From: Bacteroidota bacterium
GTDB lineage: Bacteria > Bacteroidota > Bacteroidia > Bacteroidales > Lentimicrobiaceae
Length of the DNA: 32,617 nucleotides
Reading direction: 5' to 3'
Assembly: GCA_009773455.1 (NCBI GenBank)
Contig: WSXU01000031.1
Coordinates: 1-32,617 of the forward strand
In this document: piece by piece, positions 1-13,500 of the stretch
Layout of the letters: every line of letters begins with the position of its first letter
Position numbering within the stretch: position 1 is the first letter of the stretch
Notes under the pieces: model-generated
What the model saw: only the letters and a program-made list of their open reading frames with translations
The model's database searches: none
Told to the model about the DNA's origin: nothing
Position numbers and translations under genes: made by a program

Positions 1-1515
1 ACCTGCTGTATAGTCAGGCATAGTGGCCTGGCAGGTGGCACTCAGGACTACAGTCTGATCTGCCGGGCAGGTCAGAACCGGTAATTCTGTATCATTTACT
101 GTAACATTAAACCCACAATTTGAAGTATTGCTGCAGGCATCAGTTGCAGTATATGTAACCGGGGTTGTTCCGACATTGAAGAAGGAACCATTCAACGGTG
201 CAGATATTGCAGTTGAATTATATTCCAGCGTCGTATTATCCAGTGGAAGGTCTCCGCCACTGAAATATGTAAACCACATATACCTGTTACCTCCTGCTAC
301 AGTTGCAATCAGATCCGATGCATTTGACCGGGTTTCGGTAAACAGCAGGGCACCACCAGCTTCACGAATATTGCAGTCAACAGCCAGAACACCGGAATTA
401 TTGCGGAAAATCCACTCAAAAGTATACCAGCCCGTTGCTGCAATCTTATACTTGTTTGCAACAGTTTGAATATCATTACGACGATTATAGTTGGTATTGT
501 TGTCTGCCATTACCCATACACCACTGGCATCATAAGCAGCAGTATGGAAGACAAAATCTCTTAAATGGTCAGCATTTTGTCTGCTGGCTGCACTTATCAG
601 ATCCCATCCATAACCTGTTGTTGGTGTTGCATTTACCACCAGCGGGTTGTTCAGATCAACGTAGATATCAATGGCAGTGCGATATCCACTACCAAATGTG
701 GTTTGATATCCTCCCAGTCTTGTATAGTTACCTGAGCTTCCAAATGGAACCATGCTATTAAGTACGGCATGAGCAGCCCCGGTTTTTGAATTAATTCCGT
801 TCGTACCTGAAGCTACCCTTGAAAAAGTTCCGGCACCTGAGTTCCAATCGGTGCTTCCGAATGGGAACCAGGAAGGATTCTCAAATCCCTGGAAATGACC
901 CTTATCAATGGCTTGTGGATTAGTCCAACCAACTATTGCTCCACAAACTCCGGCATCATTGCTTTCAGTAATATCCGAAGGACAGTTCACCAGTGTCGGG
1001 GGAACATTATCGGTAATGGTAATTGTCTGGATACAAGAAACTGAATTATTCACAGCATCCCGGGCTGTCCATGTGCGCAGAAGTGTTCCGGTTGCATTGC
1101 ATCCTGTCAGACCAGCACGGCTATCCTCATAACTGATTACAATGGATCCTGAAGATGTACAATTATCTGTAGCCGTTGCATAACCGGTTACATATGGTCC
1201 GGCATCTGACAGCTTGTCAATTGTTATGGCGGCCGGACAGGTAATTACAGGAGATTCACCATCGGTAATCGTTACGGTCTGCATACATACGTCCTGATTA
1301 CCCGACTGATCGGTAGCTGTCCATGTTATGGTTGTTACCCCTACCGGATAAGCAGCCGAAAGGGCCAATGCGTCGCTTCTCACTCCGTTAACGGATGCCA
1401 CAGTGCAATTATCGGTAGATGTTGCAGTAACAATGGTCACCAGGGCTCCACAGTTGCCCGGATCGTTGACCTGGGTAATGTTGGCCGGACAGGTGATTAC
1501 CGGATCAATAATATC
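1..1515 (-). repeat. HYR-type repeat block of the giant protein (partial at the window edge)
   Basis: Four HYR-type starts are visible, each with a Pro-x-(I/L)-x-x-C-P motif: near 1510, 1260, 1010 and 75 in transcription order. Typical later elements follow, such as C-G-A and T-x-T-W-T-A-x-D or T-V-T-Y-T-A-T-D. HYR domains are Ig-like adhesion modules. The third copy is split by an insertion of about 225 residues at roughly 225-900. The fourth runs off the window. Confidence 0.8.
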
Positions 1516-4500
1516 CTGAACAGTAACAGAAGCCGTACATGTAGATGAATTGCCGTTAACATCAGTAACTGTTAATGTCACTTCGTTAGCTGGTCCAGAT
1601 AAACTATGGGTACCAAGTCCTGAAAAATCATCGGTTGGATATTGGACCCATTCTGATTCCAGTGTTACGAATGACCCCGTTGGGTTAACAGTAACTCCAT
1701 TTATAACTGTTGATTTCCGCCGTAAAGTCCTGTCAAATGTAGTGTTAGAAGTTGAAGTCCAGGCTGTTCCCGGATCGTTTCCTATAACTCCAAAAATATC
1801 AAGAGGAGAAGTTGCTTTGTATAAAACAATAGCATCGTCGCCATTAAACCAACCTGAACCTGATACCTGATCAGCAAGTGCCAGCAATGTGGAATTTGCA
1901 TTAGTAGGAACTACGACATAAACATCCCCGGGTGCTATTGTTCCGGTGAGATTAATTGTTAACCCGGCTATAATTGAACCGTTTGAGAATGTTACCAAAC
2001 GATAATTTCCTGTTGCAAGATTGACAATAGATCCAGTACCATTGAAGATTTCAATACTTTTATTATTAGAACTTCCTTCAACATATTCGGAAATAATCAG
2101 ATCAGAGGCAACCGGAGGCAGGCTAATATCGCTGCAATCAAATGCATCAGGGCTGACTGACAAGGAAGCTATACCACAGGCATCGCTTGAGCCATTGTTA
2201 ATCTGCGACGCTGCAATTGAAGCATTGCCTGTAGCATCCAGCTGAACTGTAATGTTCTGGCAAACCGCGGTCGGTGGTGTAATATCCTGAACGGTTACGA
2301 ATGCACTACAGGTACTACTGTTGCCACTGTTATCCGTTACTGTAAGGATTACAGGATTTGGACTGGTCAGAATATCTGCACAGGTAAACGCTGTCCTGCT
2401 CAGAGCCAGGCTGGCTATTCCGCAATCGTCGGTCGAACCATTGTTGATCTGTGCAGGTGTAGTTGCCGCATTGCCTGAAGCATCCAACTGAATGGTGATG
2501 TTCTGACAAACTGCCACCGGATCATTGTTGTCTTCTGTGATTGTTCCGTTGATATAGTAAGTAGAGGTCGGATAATCGCAGAAAGAAACATACAGAGGAG
2601 CACCTGATCCATAATTACAGTTATCCGGGTCACTGACATCATCAAAATCAATGTTTGCCAGTCCGCCATGGTATGTGAATGAAAGGTTCATCAGCTCTGC
2701 ATTATCAGCCAGAGTAGCAGGTATTTCGGCTCCTGTAATGAATCCTGACAACCTGATCATTCCTGGTAACGGGTTGCTGATAGCCAGATTGCCCATTGCC
2801 ACAGATGAATTGACTGTCCCTCCCAGGAAAGTCAGATTGGAAGTGTTATAGCTGATTGTCAGAGAAATGGCACCAACATCCTCAAATGATTTAACCGTTA
2901 CCGGAACAGTTACCGTTCCATTCAGACACGCATTGGTCAGTGAACCGATGGTTGTGATCGGACCCACAAAAACATTGGCACTGCCCGTCATATCAAGGGT
3001 ACACAGGTTGAGACCATTCAAAGCCTTTACCGTATAAGTGGCATTGGAGGCTGTGGATACATTCCAAACCAGCGGACCACCGGTTCCTGTTTTAGTCTGA
3101 CCCGGAACCAGTACATTGTCTTTGTAGAGATCATAAAGATAATTGAACCCAACACCAAGCTGTGAACCACTGAGGGTAATATTAGTAGTACCTCCTGCAC
3201 AAATTGAAGAGTTTCCGGTTACAGCATAAGCCTGTAACTGATAAATATCAATCGCAAGATCTACATCACTCCATGGGTTATAAATCACATTGGCAGAGAT
3301 GGCATCACCGGTTCCGCATGGATTGAGAACATTGGAAGGTCCTGAGCTTGAACCCCACCAGTTCAGGGTTGCGTTCACCGGGGTGGCTGCCCCGTTGAAT
3401 ACTCCGTAAGATGTGTTGCCGGTAATTTTGTTGTTTTGAATGTCAATATTGCCAGCATAGGCAAGTCCGGCAGGGATATTTACTCCGTAATCGAAGCCGC
3501 TGATGGTATTGTTTTCGATTGAAACAACAACTGCCGCAGCAGATTGCTGAACAAACAGGACACCATAGGTATCCGGTGCAGTTGTGGCACCCGGTGAAAG
3601 TACATTATTGGTAATGGTCAGCTCACCATTGCGGTTCGTGGTTGTACGGAAACCATGCCAGTTACTCTCCGTTATTGCCGGTGGAGCAACAATACCTGTA
3701 CCCGTATTTCCGTCAAATACCCAATCGGCGTTGGCATTGTCAGAATAATTGTACCACATGGCATCCCTGTACGCTTCAAAACTATTGCCCGAAACCAACC
3801 CTGTGAGGGCTGACGTATTCGGATGGTTGTACGGCTGAACCTGGATACCGGTCCTTACTGTCTCTACTTTATTTCCGGTAACTGTACCGTAGGTTCCCTG
3901 GAGATAAACACCATAGGGAACATCTGTAGTTACAAGACCAGAGTATATACCTGCATTGTGAATGTAGTTGTCCTGGATGACGGCATTGTTGTTATAATCA
4001 TCAAATTTCCAGGTACCACCTTCATAAACATAGGAGCTGACCCAAACGGAAACATAATTGAAATTGCGGATAATGTTATTTTTTACAACAAGATTATCAA
4101 CATTGCCCATGATCCCGGTTGTATTTGCTGTTGTTGCCACTGTACTTCCGTCAATGACGAATCCGTTGATTTTTACATTATCAACATCATTTCTTGAATC
4201 ATACGGACCAATAGCAATCAACTCCTGGCCACCGGTCAGTCCGGCAGGGAAAGTAATGATCGCTTCAGCACTGCGTGATCCGGTATTGGGGTTGATGTTG
4301 TAATTCGGGCCCCTAAGATCAACCGGTGTATTAATTAACAGTGATTCAGCATAGGTTCCGGCACTGACCAGAATCACATCATCGGCATCGGCATCATCGA
4401 TGGCATCCTGAATTTTACAGTAGTAGGTGTCTTTATCCTGATTGTATACCGGCAATGTTACCGGAGATCCACCTACACCATCAAGCCATGGCATAAAGTC

Positions 4501-7500
4501 AACAGGTCCGACCACCGCATTACCTGTACCACAAGTATTGTAAGGGGTATTGTAAGGACCTGAAGCATCGCCCCACCAGTTGTTTTGTGCATCAACCGCT
4601 GTGCTGAGTTCATTTTTCAGACCAAGACCGTGTATTACATCAAAGTTGTAACCGTTTCCACTGATGGTGTTGTTGTTGATCACGCCAATGGTTCCGGCAG
4701 TTGATTCAATTACGATACCACCAAGGGTATTGTTGGTGATGGTGTTGCCTGTAACTGAGGCAAGGTCGGCGCCATCTTTAACACGAATACCCACATCATT
4801 GCCGGTAATCGTAGCAAGGTTGTTGGTAACGGTTACAGAGGCGTCAGCACCTTCGGCAAGGATACCGTTAGCAGCACCTGAAATTGAGCAATTATTCTTG
4901 ACTTCAACGCTTACCAATGCTGGATTGGTTCCGGTATAAGAAGGGCTGTCATAAGCCTTTACCCCTGTACCACCTGTTTTCGTTGTTATGGTAAGTCCAT
5001 TAACTATTCCAAATGCACCATTGGTGCCATTGCTACTATAACCTTCATAGTTATTGGCAAATACACCGATATCAACACCTGAAACACTACCTCCGATAAT
5101 GGTTGCCGGGGCATTGTTCTTAACATTCCATATCTCATATCCGACAGATGGAACGGTAACACCTCCAGCATTAATCGTATTGCCTGATGCAGTCCCAACA
5201 GCTTCAGATAGCGAGGAAAATGCAATACCACCCCATTTTGTTTCATTGGAATTGGCAAGAGCAGTAACTGTGTTGTTTGAGATGGTCCATGATGCAGGAT
5301 TGCCTGTATGCAGGTTGTAAAAAATACCATCCCGTCGAGCCTGGATTGAATTGTTATCCATTACCTGAAAATCAACACTTCCTGTATTGGGATCATGGAA
5401 ATTGCCGGTCTGAATACCAGTCCTGACATTGGTCATAACATTATCAACAATCCTGGCATATTGGTCATTGTACAATAAAACGCCACCGCCCCAATAATTC
5501 ATGTTACTATTTGGATTTGGCTCCGGATCTGTATACGTACCAAGATCTTTGATAAGGTTACCCGTAATCAGGTGACCGCTGGTAGTTGGTGAACTGTATG
5601 AGGCCCCGAATATTGTTACTCCGAAATAGGTCAGGTTTTGTATAATATTATTCGAAATTGCGAGGTTATTGACATTGTCAACATACACTGTAACGGCTTC
5701 TGCTGCGTCAAGCGTAGCGCCATTGGTTCCCAAGAGTGCTGAGGGCGGAAGCAGTGGGTTGTCACCATCAATGGTGAGTCCGCTGATTTTTACGTTACTG
5801 GCTTGAACTTTAATAATTTCGCCAAAAGGACTTGAAGTAGCAGGGTGAATGATGGCTTCTGCTACCCTTGTTCCGGTATTCGGGTTGATCAAATGATTCG
5901 GGCCACGGATATCGAGCGGTTTATTCACGATGATATCCTCAGTATAAATGCCGGCACAGACTGTCAACACATTATTGACTGCTGCTGCAGTAATTGCACT
6001 TTGAATGCTTGTATGATAAGTGCCAAGTGATGTGTTGTAAACAGGCTGATAAAGAACTGTCACATTTGTGGAAGCTGAAGTACCTAACACATCTGTAACA
6101 ACTACAGTATATGTTCCAGCAGCCAGGCCGGAAATGGTATACGGACTTCCTGTGATTCCTGAAACCGGCGTTCCACCTGTCCAGGAAATAGTATAGTTGG
6201 CCATACCACCGCTGAAAATCACTTCAACCGAACCGAAGGTTTCGCCGCAGATAATATGGTCAGGGGTTGCTGAGGCAATAACCACCGGAGAACCACTACA
6301 TGAACCTGTTGGCTGGAAGCCGGTTCCTGCGCCGTCGCCTCCTGAATTAAGCCATGGAGTATAAGTAACACCACCACTTAATAAAGCCGGGATCAGGTCG
6401 CCATCGGATGTGCCATACCAGTTGCAGGTCGACAATGCATCACCTGTTCCTTCGTTCTTAATGGCCAGTCCACCGCTTACTAAATTGGTAAAACTGTTAT
6501 CATTAATCAGAGCAGGTGAACCAGGGTTTGTACTTGCTACTGCTTTACGGACAACAACAGCATTCTTCATTAAGTCGAATTTGTTGTTCTTTATTTCGAC
6601 CGGGAACTGACCAGTCAGGTAAGCCGGGGGAGTATAAGAAGTATAAAGACCTCCAATCCATGCCACACCTTCACTAAAGCCGCTTACTTCATTGTTCTTG
6701 TATTCAACTTTCTTTGTTGCACCAGAAACAGAGGTAACCCAGAAGGCAAGCTGCCTGTTGAGGTCTGCAGTATTACCCGCATTTGTATTTGTGAATACAT
6801 TGCCACTTATTTCAATGGCTGCATCTGAATTCGCACCATTTTCCCAGATACCTCTGATAACCGAAGGGTCAGTGGCAGGAACTCCTGTAACATTAATGGT
6901 ATTATCCTTTATCTTCAATCCATCGTAAACAGTTCCTCCACTTGTATTCGATTGCATAACAACCATCGTTGAATAATTTGTTCCATCACTTATTCCATCG
7001 CCAGGAACATTAAAGATATTATTCGAAATAGTTTGATTTGCACCATGTGAAAAATGGATACCAATATTCTGGTTTACATCTGCCGGGGCAACTGTTTTAT
7101 TCAAATCTTTTGCAATGTTGAACCTGTTGTTGGTAATGATAGTACCATTAAAAGCATCTGTTCCGCCAGATCCATTAAACATGCCTATTGGCATATCAAA
7201 TTCGGAAAATTCAATATTTGAGATTGTCCAGTTTTGATTATCACCTCCATCGAATGAGAGAACCCCTTCCAGATTTGCATTGGGAAGATCGCCGGGTCCG
7301 TTTATTGATGCGGTTCCTAGTCCTTCAGGAGCAGTGAATGTAACCCCATTAAGATTTGCAGGTACATAAATTGCATAATCGTCAGCTGGTGATACCAATC
7401 CATCATTACCCAATGCCCAGGATGCCGCAGCATTGGTTTCTGCCCAATCGAATGTACCATGCAGATTAATTGCCCAATTATTAGAAACAAGTTGAACTGC

Positions 7501-10500
7501 ATTAAGAATGCGGGTATAGTCATTGTTGGCAGCTGCCGGAGTTGCTATGTCAGTTACAAATGCATTATTTGCTTTAACAGTTACAAAACCAAGGCTGGCA
7601 AGATCAATTTTATGATCGATCTTGTCTTCGGTGGCGAATAACTCAGTTAAAGTCATTGCGGAACCTGATTTTGAATCGAAAAGAACTGCTGTTGCATCAA
7701 GGTCATTGGAATTGCCAATGAGTCTGATGTATTTGGCTGTCTGACCATTCAGCGCCAGATTACCCAGTGGGGAAATAGCCTTCGCACTTGCGTTTTCAAC
7801 AACAAGTCCGTAGTCTCCGCCATTTACTACAACACCAGCTCCAATGGCCAGTTGCACATTGGCATGAATGACGCTGCCAGGGCTGTCGAGCAACCGGATT
7901 CCGGTTCCACCGGCTTTTGGTGAGATCGTCAGATTACTGATGGTAGCATGAGCCCCATCTCCTCCATCTGAACTGTAGCCTTCATAATTATTGGCAAAGA
8001 CACCAATATCCACACCGGATACACTACCACCGCTGATTGTGCTTTCAGAAACAGGAGTCTGTACATTCCAGATTTCATAACCTTTCGTCAGGTTGGTCCT
8101 GGTAATGTTGTTTCCATTGATTGTGTTATTGTATGAAACTGAAGGAACAGACAACGATGATAAAGCAATACCGTCCCATTTGGTTTCATTGGCATCGTTG
8201 AGAGCCGTGATGGTGTTGTTTGAGAAAGTGAAAGTAGAAGCTGCTGTATAGTGCAGGTTATGGAAAACCCCTGTGCGCCTTGCTTCAATCGTGTTATTAT
8301 CAATGACCTGTGAAGCAGTTGATCCTGGATTGGCCTGATAGAAATTACCAGTCTGAATACCGAGTCTGACATTGGTCATGACGTTGTTGGTGATTCTGGT
8401 ATATTGATTGTTGTACAACAATACACCCCCACCCCAGAAATCAACACCTGATCCACCGTCGTAAGTTCCGAAATCCTGGAATTTATTGTCTGTGATAACA
8501 TGACCACTGGATGGAACTCCTGCCGGATAATCATAAAGGGTTACACCAAAATAAGATAAATTCTTAAAGATATTATTCTGTACAATCAGGTTATTTACAC
8601 CGGTTTCATATACGGTAACACCTTCAGCGGCATCGATATCCGCGCCGTTGGTACTTGAATAACCAGAAATTAAGGCCGTGTTATCCCCATCCAGTGTAAA
8701 TCCATTCAACGTAACATTACTGGCAGCGACATGTACGATTTCACCTGATGCGATGGCTTTTACCCCAGGAACCAGAATTGCCTCAGGAACACGGGTTCCG
8801 CCGTTGGGAGAAATCCCGGCGTTGGGACCATTGATGGTAAGCTCCTTATTAACAATAATATTTTCAGCATACGTGCCTGCACAGACCGAAATCACATCAT
8901 TATCGTAGGAAGCATCAATAGCGGCCTGTATACTGACATAATCCTGACCCTGGGTTGTATTTGTTACGGGCTTAAGGAGAATGGTTTCGCTTGAACTTAC
9001 CGTTGAACCGTTGCTATCCGTAATGGTAAAATTGCATAAACCTGCAGGTAAACCTGAAATTATAAATGGACTGCTTATTCCGGAAGCAGATCCGCCTGTC
9101 CATACAATTCCATAAGGTGCGAATCCGCCACTGAAATTCACTGTGATTGATCCGGTGACCTCACCACAACGGATATGATCAGCTATGACAGAGCTGATTA
9201 CAACCGGTGTACCACTACAAGAGCCTGAGGGCTGGAAGCCCAGTAAACCGGTATTATCACCAGCTGTGGTGATCCATGGCTCGTAATCAACCACTCCTGT
9301 TCCCAATCCGGATATCTTTGGGGCTATTGTCCCTGATGCGGATGAGCCCCACCAGTTGCATTCAGCGGTAATATTGGCATTGGTGTTATTGATCAGTGCC
9401 TTGTTAGAAAAAGCAGCGCTTAAATCGTTCTGATAAACAGTCACATTTGTAGGTCCGGCATTTACTTTACCAAATTCGCCAAAACGAAGGCCATTGTTTG
9501 GACCAGTAATGATATTATTCAGAACTTGCACATTATTTAGAGTCGCAGGTAAAGTATTATATGGAGGTGAGCCACCATTATCATCCCTTGCCTTTATAGC
9601 AATAGCTATTGGATTATCAGAAGCAGAAGCTATACCTGTGACACCACAGTTTGTAATTTCGGAGTTCTTTAATGTAATATTACTGAAGTTCGCATATTTC
9701 AGATTGATATCAATTCCTGTGTTAAATCCATAAGAAGGATCAATTCCACTGTTGTTCATGACTATTCGATCCAAAACAGCATTGTCCAAAGCTTCAAAAT
9801 ACATCCCTTTCTGACGGTTGTCACTGAAGTCTGAATTACTGATAGTAACATTCGTGAAAGAATTACCTGCAGAACTACCTTGAGTCAGGTAACATCCCTG
9901 CAGTGTATTACCCTTAACTTCGCAATTATCCATCAGGAATCCATTAACAATAGCACCTGAACCCTTCCTGAATCCGGTCGGGTTATTATTGATTTTACTA
10001 TTGAGGACACTAAGATTCTGGGTACCTGTGAACATCTCCATTCCATAAGTGCAGTTAGAGACCATTTCCACATTGTTAATCTCGTCTGTTGATGCGGATA
10101 CGGTAACACCCTTGTGATAATTAGTAATCCTGAGATCCTTTAATTTGGCATTGGCAGCAGTTATATCAACACCTGTTCCCGAGCAAGCGGTAGTCGGAGT
10201 TAGAATAGTAAAAGATGGTCCTTGCCCTTTAACAGTGACAGATTTATTCAATGCAACATTTTCATTGAAAGTTCCAGAGCCAACATTTACAGTCCAACCT
10301 GTAGATGTCAGATTAATAGCTCTTTGTATACTTGGAGTTGTAGTTGTCGGGTTTACAAAGCTGTTTACAGTAACGAACAGATTACTGGCATTCCAGATAA
10401 ACAACCCCCTGCTTCCAGCATCAATCGCATGAACAGTAAGGTCTTCCTTTGTAAAATTGTCGGTAATTATAACATCGCTTCCATCTTTATAGATCACATT

Positions 10501-13500
10501 ACTGATATCATAACTTGTTCCGATTCCAACATTCTCATCCATATAGATGGCCTGTTCTGACTGATCTTTCAGTATAGTGGCACCAAAAGTAAGAACAGGA
10601 TTGAACATAGTTCCCCATGCTCCAAATTGAATACCATATTCTCCACCACTGATGACATTACCATCACCAATTGTAGCTTGTGGCCAGGGATAACTGGGGT
10701 CAGTTGAATTAACTCCGGCAAATCCAATACCAGTAGTATTATTTGATAAAATGTTATTGATGATAACTGCTTTTGTGTCAGGATCATCCCACACAGCGAT
10801 AGCAGAAGAATTAGAGCCGTCTGAAGCAGCAACTCCAATGTTGCCGGTCACTGTATTACCGTCAATAGTAATATCACAACCGAATTCAGCAAGAATGAAA
10901 TAGTCCATCCAGTCACCAGATCCTTTCCCGGTATAAGTATTTCCGGAAATTGTCCCTACACCTCTGTGACGAATACCATTGCGGCCGATCTGATCAAATA
11001 AGCAGTTGGTGATATCAACGTCGGCAGCATTTTCTACCTGAATAGCTGTACCATTATCATATTTTGCTGCACCTTTTATTTGGGTGAAATGACAATCATT
11101 GACTATACCGTTACCCTGGAAACTCATTGCCCTTGTTATCACGCGGCCCGTTCCGTTAAGTTCAACTTTTGAAAGGTTGAAGGTTATGCCTGGATTGACA
11201 ACAAACCAATCTGTCATATCAGTTGCGGGCTTGATAATAGTTGTTGTTTTATCAGCGCCAATGATTGACAAATTTTTATCAATTACTATTTGTCCTGTTT
11301 CAGTGAAGGTGCCTGCACAAACCTCAATCACATCACCGGCCGTTGCTGCAACAATAGCGGCCTGAATATTGACATAATCCTGGCCCTGGGTTGTATTTGT
11401 AACAGGCTTGTAGAGTATGGTTTCACTTGAACTTACCGTTGAACCATTGTTATCAGTAATGGTAAAATTGCATAAACCTGCTGGTAACCCTGAAATTATA
11501 AATGGACTGCTTATTCCGGAAGCAGAACCGCCTGTCCAGACAATTCCATAAGGCGCGAATCCACCATCAAAAGTTACTGTTATCGATCCTGAACTCTCTC
11601 CGCAAATAATATGGTCAGCAACAGAACTGATGATGAACACTGGCTCACCAATACAAGATCCTGGTACAGCCTGGAAACCTGATCCCAATAAATCATTGTC
11701 GTTGCCATCAACCAACCATGGAGAATATGTCACAGGCCCACTAATACTTGATGAAACCGATGTATTATCTATCGCTCCATACCAGTTGCAGGTTGCATCC
11801 ACTATAGGGTTGGTGCTGCGAATCGCAATTGTATTTCCTGTAATACTATTGTTGTGTGCTGTCACTACACTAAGGTCTGAAGCATTGTAACCAACATATA
11901 GCCCAACAGAATTATTAAACAGGAAGTTTTCGGTAACAGATGCAGTGGGTAAAGGTGTTGGAGGTGTAACTACTCCGGTATAATAGCTGGATACAATTAT
12001 ACCAGCAGAGCCCGAACCATCAGAACTAGCAACTCCCAGATTATTGGAAATTGTATTTTTTGAAATTATCAGATTTGCGTTACCACCCATATCAACAGCA
12101 TAATCCAGAAAATCGCCTGAACCTTTCCCTGTATAAGTGTTTCCAATGAAACTTCCGTTATTAAAAGTGTTAAAACCAACTCTTTCAATATTTTCAAAAA
12201 CGGAATTTGTAACGTTTAATGGCTTTCCTTCCACAACGCCGGGAGCGGCAATGGCTATACCATAATACTGACTATGCTTGATGTTCTTAAACAAACAATC
12301 GTCAATCGTTCCTCCACCTCTGTGACGGATTGCCTGGAAGATATTATTTCCTGCACCATCAAATGCCAACTTACTGAAGTTAACAGTATAAGGTCCATTA
12401 ACCAGAAACCAGCCACGATCATTTCCTGTTGTTGCAGTATTGCCATTTGGTTTTATGGTGGTCAATGTTTTGCCAGCCCCAATTATATTCAGGTCTTTTG
12501 ATATAGTAACTTGTTTGATTGTTGCTCCTGAACCTTCATAAAACGTTCCTGCACTTACCTGAATCGTATGACCGGCCAGTGTAGCAGCATCATCAATCGC
12601 CGCCTGTATCGAGCAGAAAGTTTTTCCGGTATTGGTATTCAACACAAAACCAGCTCCACCAACCGATACATTGCGGGTATCAGTTCCATTGGAACTATAG
12701 GTATTGCCTGTCATGGTTATACCGCAGGTGACCGGCGAGTTGCCACGGCCGAAATACTGGTCGGCCAGATCGTTCTGGTTACCATCACCCGGATAAGGAA
12801 GGTGGCCAGCCTGTTGCTGAATACCTACATCGCATCCGCTTACACTGTTATTCAGCACACTGTGATTGGTTCCTTCCACCACAATACCAAAACCATCGCT
12901 GGTACTGGATTGGGTATAACCGGATACGGTGTTGTTCTGAACTACAACCCCGGTCGGAACATCTACATTGCCAGGAAGCACACCACGGCGGAAAGCCGCA
13001 ATACCAGCGATATCGCGGGCATCGGTGATGGCTACAGTCCGGCTGACCGTGTTGCCCTCAACCACAACCCTTCCTGCGCCGGTGGCTAAACCAGATCCGT
13101 TGGGATTCTTGATTTCGATACCAAAACGGCCATTATTGGTTACTGTATTTCCCTTGATTAGATTTTCACCCGGGCCCTGCATGCCTGTAAGTCCGAAACC
13201 GTTGTCTCCATTATTATAGACATTGTTGTTTTCCATCAACACCCCTGTAGCAGTGCCATCCTGAAGCTCGATACCACAACAGTTGTTGTTGAAAACAGTA
13301 CAGTTAGTGATTGTGATATTGCTCTTTAATCCGTTCCAGATTACAATACCGCGGGCTGCACCTGCGATATTTGAATGACCTGAAGCAGTTACATAATCGA
13401 GCAATACATCTGTAATCGGGCCATTGGCATAAAAACCAGATCCTCCAACATTATTTTGCAAGGTGCAATGCTGGACAATCAGGTCGTTATTACCTCCGAC

